Shown piece by piece: positions 17,903 through 28,794 of a stretch of DNA of 64,000 nt. The translations under genes were made by a program, and so were the position numbers. The stretch covers positions 2,242,001 through 2,306,000 of the forward strand of contig NZ_FSRS01000001.1 in assembly GCF_900142935.1 (NCBI RefSeq). Direction: 5' to 3'. The stretch's first letter is position 1; every line of letters begins with the position of its first letter. Source of the stretch: Rhodovulum sp. ES.010. Lineage in GTDB: Bacteria > Pseudomonadota > Alphaproteobacteria > Rhodobacterales > Rhodobacteraceae. The notes under the pieces are model-generated. The model worked only from the letters and a program-made list of their open reading frames with translations, was not told the origin of the DNA and did not search any database.

Positions 17903-19690
17903 ATGAGCCAATTCGTCATCAACCTGATCTTCGTGGGCGCCTCGTTCGCGCTCTATATCGGTATCGCGATCTGGGCCCGCGCCGGGTCCACCTCCGAGTT
18001 CTACGCCGCGGGCCGCGGCGTCCACCCCGTGACCAACGGCATGGCCACCGCGGCCGACTGGATGTCGGCGGCCTCCTTCATCTCGATGGCGGGCCTCATC
18101 GCCTTTGTCGGTTATGACAACTCGACCTTCCTGATGGGCTGGACCGGCGGCTACGTGCTGCTGGCGCTGCTGCTGGCGCCCTACCTGCGGAAGTTCGGCA
18201 AGTTCACCGTGTCGGAGTTCATCGGCGACCGGTTCTACAGCCAGACCGCGCGCATGGTGGCGGTGGTCTGCCTGATCGTCGCCTCGATCACCTACGTGAT
18301 CGGCCAGATGACCGGCGTGGGCGTGGCCTTCGGCCGCTTCCTCGAGGTGGACAACACCACCGGCCTCTTGATCGGGGCGGCGGTCGTCTTCGCCTACGCG
18401 GTGTTCGGCGGCATGAAGGGCGTCACCTACACCCAGGTCGCGCAATATGTGGTGCTGATCCTGGCCTACACGATCCCGGCGATCTTCATCTCGCTGCAGC
18501 TGACCGGCAACCCGATCCCGGCGCTCGGCCTCTTCGGCGAGCACCAGGCGTCGGGCGAGCCGCTGTTGCAGAAGCTCGACCAGATCGTGACGGACCTGGG
18601 CTTCCGCGAATACACGATGCACCACGGCGACACGTTCAACATGGTGCTGTTCACCCTGTCGCTGATGATCGGCACCGCGGGTCTGCCGCACGTCATCATG
18701 CGGTTCTTCACCGTGCCGCGGGTGGCCGATGCGCGCTGGTCGGCGGGCTGGACGCTGGTCTTCATCGCGCTTCTCTACCTGACGGCCCCGGCCGTGGGCG
18801 CGATGGCGCGGCTGAACATCACCGAACTGATGTGGCCCAACGGCACCGACGGGCAGGCCGTCTCGACCGAGACGATCCAGAGCGACCCGGCCTATGACTG
18901 GATGGAAACCTGGCGCGTCACCGGCCTTCTGGGCTGGGAAGACAAGAACGGCGACGGGCTGATCCAGTACTACAACGACGCGAGCCCCGAGATGCAGGAG
19001 CGTGCGGAGGCCGAAGGCTGGCAAGGCAACGAGCTGACCAACTTCAACCGCGACATCCTGGTGCTCGCCAACCCCGAGATCGCCAACCTGCCCGCCTGGG
19101 TGATCGGCCTGATCGCGGCCGGCGGCCTCGCGGCGGCGCTGTCGACGGCGGCGGGGCTCTTGCTCGCGATCTCCTCGGCGGTGAGCCACGACCTGATCAA
19201 GGGGGCGCTCAACCCCAACATCTCGGAACGCGGCGAATTGTTGTCGGCGCGGCTGGCGATGGCGGCGGCGATCGTGGTGGCGACCTATCTGGGGCTCAAC
19301 CCGCCGGGCTTCGCCGCGCAGACCGTGGCACTGGCCTTCGGGTTGGCCGCGGCCTCGATCTTCCCGGCGCTGATGATGGGCATCTTCTCGACGCGCATCA
19401 ACAACGTGGGCGCGGTCGCGGGGATGCTGGCGGGCCTGATCACCACGCTGGTCTACATCTTCCTGCACAAGGGCTGGTTCTTCATCCCCGGCACCAACAG
19501 CTTCGACGACAGCGATCCGCTGCTGTTCACGATCAAGTCGACCTCGTTCGGCGCGGTCGGTGCGGCGATCAACTTCGCCACCGCCTATGTCGTGGCGAGC
19601 ATGACGAAGGAGACGCCGGAAGAGATCAAGGACCTGGTCGAAAGCGTGCGCGTCCCGCGCGGCGCCGCCGCGGCCGCGGCCGACCACTGA
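17903..19690 (+). CDS. Sodium:solute symporter (SSS family, VC_2705 type), probable acetate uptake
   Basis: 595 residues with about 13 membrane helices. SSS-family features: FYAAGRGVHPVTNGMATAADWMSAASF near residue 34-60 and GLAAALSTAAGLLLAISSAVSHD later. A soluble loop of about 70 residues (near residues 310-385) is an insertion seen in this subfamily. Substrate is inferred as acetate or another short carboxylate from the acs neighbour. It is related to ActP but belongs to the DUF4212-paired branch. Confidence 0.9.
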   Translation: MSQFVINLIFVGASFALYIGIAIWARAGSTSEFYAAGRGVHPVTNGMATAADWMSAASFISMAGLIAFVGYDNSTFLMGWTGGYVLLALLLAPYLRKFGKFTVSEFIGDRFYSQTARMVAVVCLIVASITYVIGQMTGVGVAFGRFLEVDNTTGLLIGAAVVFAYAVFGGMKGVTYTQVAQYVVLILAYTIPAIFISLQLTGNPIPALGLFGEHQASGEPLLQKLDQIVTDLGFREYTMHHGDTFNMVLFTLSLMIGTAGLPHVIMRFFTVPRVADARWSAGWTLVFIALLYLTAPAVGAMARLNITELMWPNGTDGQAVSTETIQSDPAYDWMETWRVTGLLGWEDKNGDGLIQYYNDASPEMQERAEAEGWQGNELTNFNRDILVLANPEIANLPAWVIGLIAAGGLAAALSTAAGLLLAISSAVSHDLIKGALNPNISERGELLSARLAMAAAIVVATYLGLNPPGFAAQTVALAFGLAAASIFPALMMGIFSTRINNVGAVAGMLAGLITTLVYIFLHKGWFFIPGTNSFDDSDPLLFTIKSTSFGAVGAAINFATAYVVASMTKETPEEIKDLVESVRVPRGAAAAAADH

Positions 19691-19700
19691 CGCAACACCG

Positions 19701-19724
19701 GAGGGGGCGGGCCGCCGCCCCCTC
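19701..19724 (+). terminator. Hairpin after the symporter gene
   Basis: Perfect 10-bp stem GAGGGGGCGG/CCGCCCCCTC with loop GCCG, eleven bases after the stop. No T-run. It may end or attenuate the acs-symporter transcript. Confidence 0.55.
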
Positions 19725-19802
19725 TGCCCCGACCGGAATTTCCCGGCGGGTCCTCCTCCTTTTAGGTTGTTTCATGACCGGCAATCCGCGCAGGAGGCGC
19801 GC

Positions 19803-21641
19803 ATGTCCGACGCCGAGGCCGATCTCCTCGCAGAGCTGACCGCGATTCCGCCCTTCGACTTGCTGCCCGAGGACGCGCGGGACGGGCTGACGGGCCGTGT
19901 GCGGCGGCTCGAGACCGGGGTCGGGCAGACGATCTGCCGCGAGGGCGAGAAGCTCGACGGGCTTTACGTGATCGTCGCGGGCGAGGTCGATATCGAGAGC
20001 GCGGGTTCGGACGTGATCGCGCATCGCGGCCCCGGCGACGTGGTCGGCGAACGCGGGCTGCTGCGGTTCGGGCGCGCGACGCTGACCGCGCGGGCGCGCA
20101 GCGCGGTCACGGCGCTGCTGGTGCCCAAGGCCGAGTTCCACGACCTGATGGACGACGTGCCGGCCTTTGCCGACTGGTTCCGCCGGGCGGTGCCCGGCCG
20201 GGTCGCCGACACTGGCGACGAGGCGGCGGGCCTGACCGCGCTGAAGGTGGCCGACCTGATGACCGCCACGCCGGTCACCTGCCCGGTCGGCGCGACCGTG
20301 ACCGAGGCCGCGCGGATCATGCGTGAGAACGGCATTTCCTCGGCGATCGTGATGGAGGGCGCGGCACCGGCAGGCATCGTCACCGTGCGCGACCTGACCA
20401 ACAAGGTGCTGGCCGAGGGGCTGGACGGCACGACCCCGGTCGCCCGGGTGATGACCGCGGACCTGATCACCATCGCGCCCGAGGCGCTGGGGCTCGACGC
20501 GCTGATGATGCTGGCCGACCACAATATCAGCCACCTGCCGGTGGCCGAGGCCGGCCGCATCGTGGGGTTGATCGGGCGCACCGACCTGTTCCGCCAGCAG
20601 GCCGCGACCGCCAGCCACATGATCGTCGAGATCGTCGATGCGCGCTCTGCCGAGGAGATGGCGGGGGTGGTGGCCGAGGTGCCGGGGCTCCTGGCGCAGC
20701 TTGTCCGGTCGGGCGTGGGGCCGCACGCGATCTCGCGGCGGATCACCGACATCACCGACGCGGTCACCCGGCGCCTGCTGGCCCTGGCCGAGGAGAAGCT
20801 GGGCCCGCCGCCGGTGCCCTACCTGTGGCTCGCCTGCGGCAGCCAGGGCCGGCGCGAGCAGACCGGCGTCAGCGACCAGGACAACTGCCTGATCCTGGAC
20901 GATGCCGCCCGGCCCGAGCACGACGCCTATTTCGCCGACCTGGCCCGCTTCGTCTCGGACGGGCTGAACACCTGCGGCTTCGTCTATTGCCCCGGCGACA
21001 TGATGGCCACCAACCCGCGCTGGCGTCAGCCGCGCCGGGTCTGGCGCGAGTATTTCGCGGGCTGGATCGCCCAGCCCGACACCGAGGCGCAGATGCTGGC
21101 CTCGGTGATGTTCGACCTGCGGCCCATCGGGGGCACGCCCGAGCTGTTCGCCGACTTGCAGGCCGAGACGCTGGCGATGGCGCGCAAGAACTCGATCTTC
21201 GTGGCGCACATGGTGTCGAACTCGCTGAAGCACACGCCGCCGCTCGGCCTGTTCCGCGGCTTCGCCCTGATCCGGTCGGGCGAGCACAAGGACACGCTGG
21301 ACCTCAAGCTGTCGGGCGTGGTGCCGGTGGTGGATCTCGGCCGGGCCTACGCGCTGAAGGGCGCGCTGGAGGCGGTGAACACGCGCGAGCGGCTGGAGGT
21401 GGCGCGCGAGGCGGGCGTGATCTCGCAATCGGGCGCGCATGACCTGATCGACGCCTACGACCTGATCGCCGAGACGCGGCTGCGCCACCAGGCCGAGCAG
21501 ATCGGCGCGGGCCGGGCGCCCGACAACTTCATGGCGCCGGGGCAGTTGTCGGAACTGGAACGCAACCACTTGCGCGACGCCTTCATGGTCATCAAGACGA
21601 TGCAATCGGCGGTCGGCCAGGGCCGCGGCTCTCTGGGGTAG
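19803..21641 (+). CDS. cNMP-binding/CBS/DUF294 nucleotidyltransferase-like protein
   Basis: 612 residues from the ATG preceded by AGGAGG. Domains: cyclic-nucleotide-binding fold ~15-130 (GPGDVVGERGLL), CBS pair ~145-270, DUF294 nucleotidyltransferase ~275-440 with GSQGRREQTGVSDQD (residues 346-360), and a C-terminal helical DUF294_C part. The layout recalls GlnD-type protein-modifying nucleotidyltransferases, sensing a cyclic nucleotide or adenylate charge. It sits next to VC_2705-type symporters in many proteobacteria. The target is unknown; the symporter, Acs or the receiver protein are candidates. Confidence 0.88.
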   Translation: MSDAEADLLAELTAIPPFDLLPEDARDGLTGRVRRLETGVGQTICREGEKLDGLYVIVAGEVDIESAGSDVIAHRGPGDVVGERGLLRFGRATLTARARSAVTALLVPKAEFHDLMDDVPAFADWFRRAVPGRVADTGDEAAGLTALKVADLMTATPVTCPVGATVTEAARIMRENGISSAIVMEGAAPAGIVTVRDLTNKVLAEGLDGTTPVARVMTADLITIAPEALGLDALMMLADHNISHLPVAEAGRIVGLIGRTDLFRQQAATASHMIVEIVDARSAEEMAGVVAEVPGLLAQLVRSGVGPHAISRRITDITDAVTRRLLALAEEKLGPPPVPYLWLACGSQGRREQTGVSDQDNCLILDDAARPEHDAYFADLARFVSDGLNTCGFVYCPGDMMATNPRWRQPRRVWREYFAGWIAQPDTEAQMLASVMFDLRPIGGTPELFADLQAETLAMARKNSIFVAHMVSNSLKHTPPLGLFRGFALIRSGEHKDTLDLKLSGVVPVVDLGRAYALKGALEAVNTRERLEVAREAGVISQSGAHDLIDAYDLIAETRLRHQAEQIGAGRAPDNFMAPGQLSELERNHLRDAFMVIKTMQSAVGQGRGSLG

Positions 21642-21647
21642 CGGCGG

Positions 21648-22157
21648 ATGTTCCTCGAACTCATCGCAAGCTTCGTCGCCGCCTTCGCGGCCGCCGGGAT
21701 CGTGCTGGTGCTGAACCGCGCGACGGGGCGGCGCCTGCCCCGCTGGCTGGTGCCGGTCGCGGCGGGGGCGGCGATGATCGGCTACGCGGTCTGGTCGGAA
21801 TACAGCTGGGCGAGCCGCACGGTGGCGGGCCTGCCCGAGGGGGTGGTCGAGGTGGACCGCGTCGCCGAACGCAGGCCGTGGAAGCCCTGGACCTATCTCG
21901 CGCCGCAGGTGACGCGGCTGATGGCCGCCGATGTCGCGGGCGCGGCGACGCGGGAGGACGCGCCGGGCGTGCGGCTGGTGACGCTTTACGCCTTTGCGCG
22001 CTGGCAGCCGACCCGGTCGATTCCGGTGCTGGTCGATTGCGACGCCGCGGCGCGCGCCGACGTGACCGACGCCGCGCTGGCCGCCCCCGCGCAGGCGGAC
22101 TGGCGGCCGCTGGGGCCGGACGACCCGCTGATCCGCGCCGTGTGCGGCGCAAGCTGA
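21648..22157 (+). CDS. Unrecognised membrane protein in the acetate-signalling cluster
   Basis: 169 residues; I do not recognise the family. There are two likely membrane helices in the first 50 residues (MFLELIASFVAAFAAAGIVLVL and a second around LVPVAAGAAMIGYAVW), then a soluble domain ending with two conserved-looking cysteines (VDCDAAAR and AVCGAS). The start lies six bases after the DUF294 gene stop and the end twelve bases before the receiver gene, so it is part of the same transcript. Confidence 0.8.
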   Translation: MFLELIASFVAAFAAAGIVLVLNRATGRRLPRWLVPVAAGAAMIGYAVWSEYSWASRTVAGLPEGVVEVDRVAERRPWKPWTYLAPQVTRLMAADVAGAATREDAPGVRLVTLYAFARWQPTRSIPVLVDCDAAARADVTDAALAAPAQADWRPLGPDDPLIRAVCGAS

Positions 22158-22169
22158 GGAGAAAGGCGC

Positions 22170-22568
22170 ATGGCGCGGAAGAGCGTTCTGCTGGCCGAGG
22201 ACGAGGACGGGATCGCCATCGCGCTGGAATACCTCATCGCGCGCGAGGGCTATGACACGCGGCGCGTCGCCGATGGCGAGGCCGCGATGAAGGCGCTGGA
22301 GGAGGCGCCGCCGGATCTGGTGGTGCTGGACGTGATGCTGCCGCACCGCTCTGGCTACGAGATCTGCCAGTCGATCCGGCGCGACGAGGACCTGAAAGAT
22401 GTTAAGGTCCTGATGATGACGGCGCGCGGTGGAGAGGTCGAGCGGCGCAAGGGGCTGGCACTCGGGGCGGATGCGTTCCTGACCAAGCCCTTCGCGACCG
22501 CGGATCTGACGGCCCAGATCCGCGCGTTGTTGGGAGGAGAGGGTGGATGCATGAACGATTCGGGCTGA
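22170..22568 (+). CDS. Single-domain response regulator (receiver only)
   Basis: 132 residues. Receiver fold with acidic pair in LLAEDEDG, phospho-acceptor aspartate in LVVLDVMLP, the conserved Thr in MMTARG, and lysine in LTKPFAT. There is no DNA-binding or other output domain, so it would act by protein contact. Good ribosome binding site (GAGGAGAAAGG). Its last 22 bases overlap the next gene, which encodes a sensor-like protein. Confidence 0.93.
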   Translation: MARKSVLLAEDEDGIAIALEYLIAREGYDTRRVADGEAAMKALEEAPPDLVVLDVMLPHRSGYEICQSIRRDEDLKDVKVLMMTARGGEVERRKGLALGADAFLTKPFATADLTAQIRALLGGEGGCMNDSG

Positions 22569-24604
22569 GAACCCGGTTCGCGCTGTTCTTCGCCGCGCTT
22601 GCCGCCGGCGGGCTCGCCGCCTTGATCCTGGGCCTCTGGCTCGGACACGCACGCGCCGGCGGGCCGGTGGAGGGCTATGTGATCGCGGGCCTCGTGGCGG
22701 GGCTCGGCCTGGCCGGGCTGGCCGCGTGGGTGGCGCTGATGTTCGACGAGAACGTGGCCCGCCCGATCCTGGCGCTGGCCGACGAACTGACCACGCGGGC
22801 GCGGGCCGATATCGACGCCGATATCGACGAAAGCGAGGCGAAATATCTGGGCGCCCTGGCGCCCGCGGCGAACGCGATCCACGATGCGCTCGCCGAGACC
22901 CGCGACGCGCAGGAGCGCGCGGTGGCCGAGAAGACCGCGAGCCTGAACCGCGAGAAGGCGATGTTCGAGGCGCTGTTGCGCGATCTCGCCGAGGGGGTGG
23001 TGGTGGCCACCCCGGACCACCGGATCATGCTGTATAACCGGGCGGCGCAGGGGCTTCTGGGCGATCTGGGGCTCGACCGGTCGCTGACCGCGTTTCTCAG
23101 GCCCGAGCCGTTGACCCATGCGTTGGACCGGCTGGGCGCGCGCGCCGCGCGCGGCGAGGTGGAGGCCGAACGCTTCCTCGCCGCCACCGCCTGCGGCGAG
23201 CGGTTCCTGATGGCGCGCGTCAGCCCAATCGCGGTCGACGGCGCGCGCGTCGGCTATGTTCTCATCTTCCACGACGCGACCGAGGATCTCGACGCCCATG
23301 CCGAGCGCGACCACCTGTTCAACACGCTGCTGGAAAACGTGCGCCGGCCCACGGCGGCCATCGGCGCGCTGATCGACGCGATCGAGTCCGACCCGGACAT
23401 GGCGGCCGACGCGCGCACGACCTTCTTCCGGCAGTTGCGCCGCGAACAGGGCGCGCTGGCGGTGCGGCTGCACGAGGTGGCCGAACGCCATGGCGCGGCG
23501 ACGGCGCGGCACTGGCCGATGCCGGCGGTCGCCTCGGACGACATCTTCGACGCGCTGCAGGCCCGCCTGCAGGGCGCCTTGCGCATCGCGGGCGCGCGGC
23601 AGTTCCTGCGCTGCGACGGCTTCGCGGTGAGCGAGCTGCTGGCGCGCGTCCTCGAAGGGTTGCAGTCCTCCGGCAGCCGCCGGGCGCTCGAGCTCAGCGC
23701 CGAACGGTGCGAGGACGAGGTCTGCCTCAGCCTGCGCTGGGAGGGCGACGCGCTTCCCGACGGCGACCTCGACCGCTGGCTCTCGGCGCCGCTGTCGGAC
23801 GGCTACGGGCAGTATATCGGCCGCGATGCGCTGGAAGGCCACGCGACCGAGATGTGGGCCGAACCCTGCGGGCACGGGCACCGGCTGGTGCTGCCGCTGA
23901 AGGCCGCGGACAAGCCGCAGCTGACGCCGTCCGATCCGCGCCCGGAATTCTACGATTTCACCCTGCCGCCGTCGGTGTCGGACGAGCTGGTGGACCGGCC
24001 GCTTTGCGACCTGCGCTTCGTGGTGTTCGACACCGAGACCACCGGCCTGGCGCCCGCCGCGGGCGACGAGATCGTGCAGATCGCGGGCGTGCGCATCGTC
24101 AATGGCCGCATCCTGCGCGGCGAGGTGTTCGAGACGCTGGTGGACCCCGGGCGGCCGATCCCCGCCGCCTCGACCGCGGTGCACGGGATCGACGCCGCCC
24201 GCGTGCAGGGCGCGCCCGATATCGCCGAGGCCGGGCGCCGGTTCCACGCGTTTTCCGAGGACTCGGTGCTGGTCGCGCATAACGCGGCCTTCGACATGGC
24301 GTTTCTCAAGCGCAAGGAGGCGCGGCTGGGACTGAGCTTCGACCAGCCGACGCTGTGCACCGTGCTGCTGTCGGCGGCGCTGTTTCCCAATGCGAACGAC
24401 CACACGCTGGACGCGCTCGTCGGGCGGTTCGGGGTGGTTCTGCCGCCCGAGCACCGGCATACCGCGCTGGGCGACGCGCTGGCCACGGCCGAGGTGTTCC
24501 GCCACATGCTGGGGGTGCTGGACGGCGCCGGCATCCGCACGCTGGGCCAGGCGCTGGCGCGCAGCGACGAGATGCACCGGATCCGCCGGGCGCAAAGCTA
24601 CTGA
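22547..24604 (+). CDS. Degenerate sensor histidine kinase fused to a DEDDh 3'-5' exonuclease
   Basis: 685 residues. Two membrane helices (~11-33 and ~44-66), a linker and coiled coil, a PAS-like domain (~135-245), a HisKA-like helix (~252-312) in which the usual phospho-histidine position is Glu263 (LLENVRRP), and an ATPase-like region (~360-455) lacking recognisable N and G boxes. Residues ~488-655 are a DnaQ-type exonuclease with D495/E497 (FDTETTG), D583 (HNAAFDMAF) and H638/D643, so the nuclease looks active. Ribosome binding site GGGAGGAGAGGG. Translation is coupled to the receiver gene. Exonucleases accompany this symporter cluster elsewhere; the kinase-like sensor part suggests membrane control of a nuclease. 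Confidence 0.87.
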   Translation: MHERFGLRTRFALFFAALAAGGLAALILGLWLGHARAGGPVEGYVIAGLVAGLGLAGLAAWVALMFDENVARPILALADELTTRARADIDADIDESEAKYLGALAPAANAIHDALAETRDAQERAVAEKTASLNREKAMFEALLRDLAEGVVVATPDHRIMLYNRAAQGLLGDLGLDRSLTAFLRPEPLTHALDRLGARAARGEVEAERFLAATACGERFLMARVSPIAVDGARVGYVLIFHDATEDLDAHAERDHLFNTLLENVRRPTAAIGALIDAIESDPDMAADARTTFFRQLRREQGALAVRLHEVAERHGAATARHWPMPAVASDDIFDALQARLQGALRIAGARQFLRCDGFAVSELLARVLEGLQSSGSRRALELSAERCEDEVCLSLRWEGDALPDGDLDRWLSAPLSDGYGQYIGRDALEGHATEMWAEPCGHGHRLVLPLKAADKPQLTPSDPRPEFYDFTLPPSVSDELVDRPLCDLRFVVFDTETTGLAPAAGDEIVQIAGVRIVNGRILRGEVFETLVDPGRPIPAASTAVHGIDAARVQGAPDIAEAGRRFHAFSEDSVLVAHNAAFDMAFLKRKEARLGLSFDQPTLCTVLLSAALFPNANDHTLDALVGRFGVVLPPEHRHTALGDALATAEVFRHMLGVLDGAGIRTLGQALARSDEMHRIRRAQSY

Positions 24605-24619
24605 GGCCCGGAACGGCAA

Positions 24620-24648
24620 GCGGCGGCGCGAGAGCCCCGCGCCGCCGC
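24620..24648. terminator. Bidirectional hairpin between converging transcripts
   Basis: Perfect 11-bp stem GCGGCGGCGCG/CGCGCCGCCGC with a 7-base loop, placed between the ends of the pseudokinase-exonuclease gene (plus) and katG (minus). It could stop both transcripts, though there is no T-run on either side. Confidence 0.6.
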
Positions 24649-24667
24649 CACTGTCACGTCACGCGGC

Positions 24668-26959
<2,292 letters not shown>

Positions 26960-26974
26960 CTAGAATCGTTCTAG
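26960..26974. promoter_or_regulatory. Candidate OxyR operator between katG and oxyR
   Basis: Perfect inverted repeat CTAGAA-TCG-TTCTAG in the 189-bp divergent region, 118 bases before katG and 58 before oxyR. LysR-type regulators bind such dyads between divergent genes. It does not match the E. coli OxyR consensus closely, so the call rests on position and symmetry. Confidence 0.5.
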
Positions 26975-27031
26975 CAAGGTCTCCGCATTTGGAAAAGTTG
27001 CATTTTTTCATTGCTGCGATAGCCTGCGCTT

Positions 27032-27964
27032 ATGAGAAACCTCACCCTGAAGCAGCTCCGCTATTTCGAGGCGCTGGCGCGGCATGGCCATTTCGGGCGT
27101 GCCGCCGAGGCCTGCGCAATCTCGCAGCCGGCATTGTCGGTGCAGATCAAAGACCTGGAGGCGTCGCTGGGCACGGGGCTCTTCGAACGGGGCCCGCGCG
27201 CGGTGCGGCTGACGCGCTTCGGCGAGGAGTTCGCGCTGCGCGCCCGCGAGATCCTGCGCGCGGTGGACGATCTGGGCGACCTGGCGCGCGCGGCGCGCGA
27301 GGACCTGGCCGGGCCCTTGCGGATCGGGGTGATTCCCACCATCGCGCCCTATCTTTTACCGAGTCTGCTGGGTGCGCTGACGCGGCGCCATCCCCGGCTG
27401 GACGTGCATGTGCGCGAGACCCTGACGCCCCGGCTGGTGCAGGAGCTGGACGAGGGCCGGATCGACACCGCGCTGGTCGCGCTGCCGGTGTCCGAGCCCG
27501 CCTTCGCCGAGGTCGCGCTGTTCACCGAGCGGATGCTGCTGGTCCGCCCGGCGGGGGAGGCCGATGCGCCGGTGCCCGCGCCCGAGGCGCTCAGGGGCAT
27601 GCGCCTGCTGCTGCTGGAGGAAGGCCACTGCTTCCGCGACCAGGCGCTGTCCTTCTGCAATATCGGCGCCGGGCGGCCGCAGGAGGGGCTGGAGGGCAGC
27701 GCGCTGGCGACGCTGGTGCAGATGGTGGGCGCGGGGCTCGGGGTGACGCTAATCCCCGAGATGGCGGTGCCGGTCGAGACGCGCTCGGCCCCGGTGTCGG
27801 TCGCACGCTTCGCGGCCCCCGAGCCCGCGCGCACGGTGGGGATGATCTGGCGCAGGTCGAGCCCGCTCGCCGGGCAGCTGATGCAGGTGGCCGAGGCGGT
27901 CCGCGAGGCGGGCGAGACGGTGCGCGATGCGGCGCTGGCGGCCGAGGCGGCGCCGGCCGCCTGA
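27032..27964 (+). CDS. oxyR: Hydrogen peroxide-sensing LysR-type regulator
   Basis: 310 residues. LysR helix-turn-helix at the N-terminus (LKQLRYFEALARHGHFGRAA) and a substrate-binding-like C-terminal domain. The redox pair is intact: Cys200 and Cys209 in EEGHCFRDQALSFC, equal in spacing to Cys199/Cys208 of E. coli OxyR. Peroxide would form the disulphide and switch on katG, which is transcribed in the other direction. Its stop is only two bases from the end of the converging xdhC. Confidence 0.95.
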   Translation: MRNLTLKQLRYFEALARHGHFGRAAEACAISQPALSVQIKDLEASLGTGLFERGPRAVRLTRFGEEFALRAREILRAVDDLGDLARAAREDLAGPLRIGVIPTIAPYLLPSLLGALTRRHPRLDVHVRETLTPRLVQELDEGRIDTALVALPVSEPAFAEVALFTERMLLVRPAGEADAPVPAPEALRGMRLLLLEEGHCFRDQALSFCNIGAGRPQEGLEGSALATLVQMVGAGLGVTLIPEMAVPVETRSAPVSVARFAAPEPARTVGMIWRRSSPLAGQLMQVAEAVREAGETVRDAALAAEAAPAA

Positions 27965-27966
27965 GC

Positions 27967-28794
27967 TTACCCCGTGCCGGCCAGCGCGGCCCCGGCCGTG
28001 GCGCGCTCTGCCCCGTTCAGCGCCGCCATGATCTCGGCCGCGGTAAAGGCCGCGATCACCGCGGGCCGCTTGTCGCCCGCGCCCGCCGCCCCGATCGGGC
28101 AGGTCAGGGCAGAGGCGTCCGCGCCGGGCGCCTGCGCGGCGAGATGGCGCAAAAGCCGCGCGCGCTTGGTGGCCGAGCCGATCATCCCGACATAGGCGGC
28201 ATCGCCGCGCGAGAGCGCCTCGGCGGTCAGCGTGAAGTCGAGCCCGTGGTCATGGGTCATCACGGCGAAGGCGCTGCCGGGGCGGGCCGCGCGGATCTCG
28301 GCCTCGGGGAGCGGGGTCAGGCGGCGTTCGGCCGTGTCGGGCGCGAGGTCGAGCTGGTCCGCGCGGCTGTCGACCAGGATGGTCCGGACCGGCAGCGGCG
28401 CGAGCGCGGTGGCGAGCGCGCGGCCGACATGGCCCGCGCCGAGGATATGGATTTCGGGGCGGTCGGGGTCCGCCCTGCGCAGGAGGTCCGCCGCGCGCGC
28501 CGGGTCCAGGCGGCGGAGGGCAACCGTCGCCCGCCCCCCGCAGCACTGGCCGCTTTCCGGGCCGAGCGCCACGTCGAGCCGGCGCTCGGCGGCGCCTGTC
28601 CCCAGCATCTCGCGCGCCGCCGCCATCGCCGCATGCTCCAGGCGCCCGCCGCCGATGGTGCCGAAACCGGTGTCGGCGGCGACCAGCATCCAGGCCCCGG
28701 CCTCGCGCGGCACCGAGCCCTGCGCCGCCTGCAGCCGCACCAGCACGGCGTCGGGATGGGCGGCGAGGAAGGCCTGAAGCGCGGGGTTCGTCAT
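27967..28794 (-). CDS. xdhC: Xanthine dehydrogenase maturation factor XdhC
   Basis: 275 residues. The N-terminal XdhC/CoxI domain contains GTIGGGRLE and the cysteine pair in SGQCCGGR; the C-terminal part is a Rossmann domain (HILGAGHVGRALA). XdhC binds molybdenum cofactor and inserts its sulphurated form into XdhB. The start ATG overlaps the xdhB stop (ATGA). A longer in-frame version would overlap xdhB by 300 bases and is rejected. Confidence 0.93.
   Translation of the reverse strand: MTNPALQAFLAAHPDAVLVRLQAAQGSVPREAGAWMLVAADTGFGTIGGGRLEHAAMAAAREMLGTGAAERRLDVALGPESGQCCGGRATVALRRLDPARAADLLRRADPDRPEIHILGAGHVGRALATALAPLPVRTILVDSRADQLDLAPDTAERRLTPLPEAEIRAARPGSAFAVMTHDHGLDFTLTAEALSRGDAAYVGMIGSATKRARLLRHLAAQAPGADASALTCPIGAAGAGDKRPAVIAAFTAAEIMAALNGAERATAGAALAGTG

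Noticed and set aside
22170..24604. Ordinary two-component system
   Set aside because: The sensor lacks the phospho-histidine and ATP-binding boxes, and the regulator lacks an output domain.
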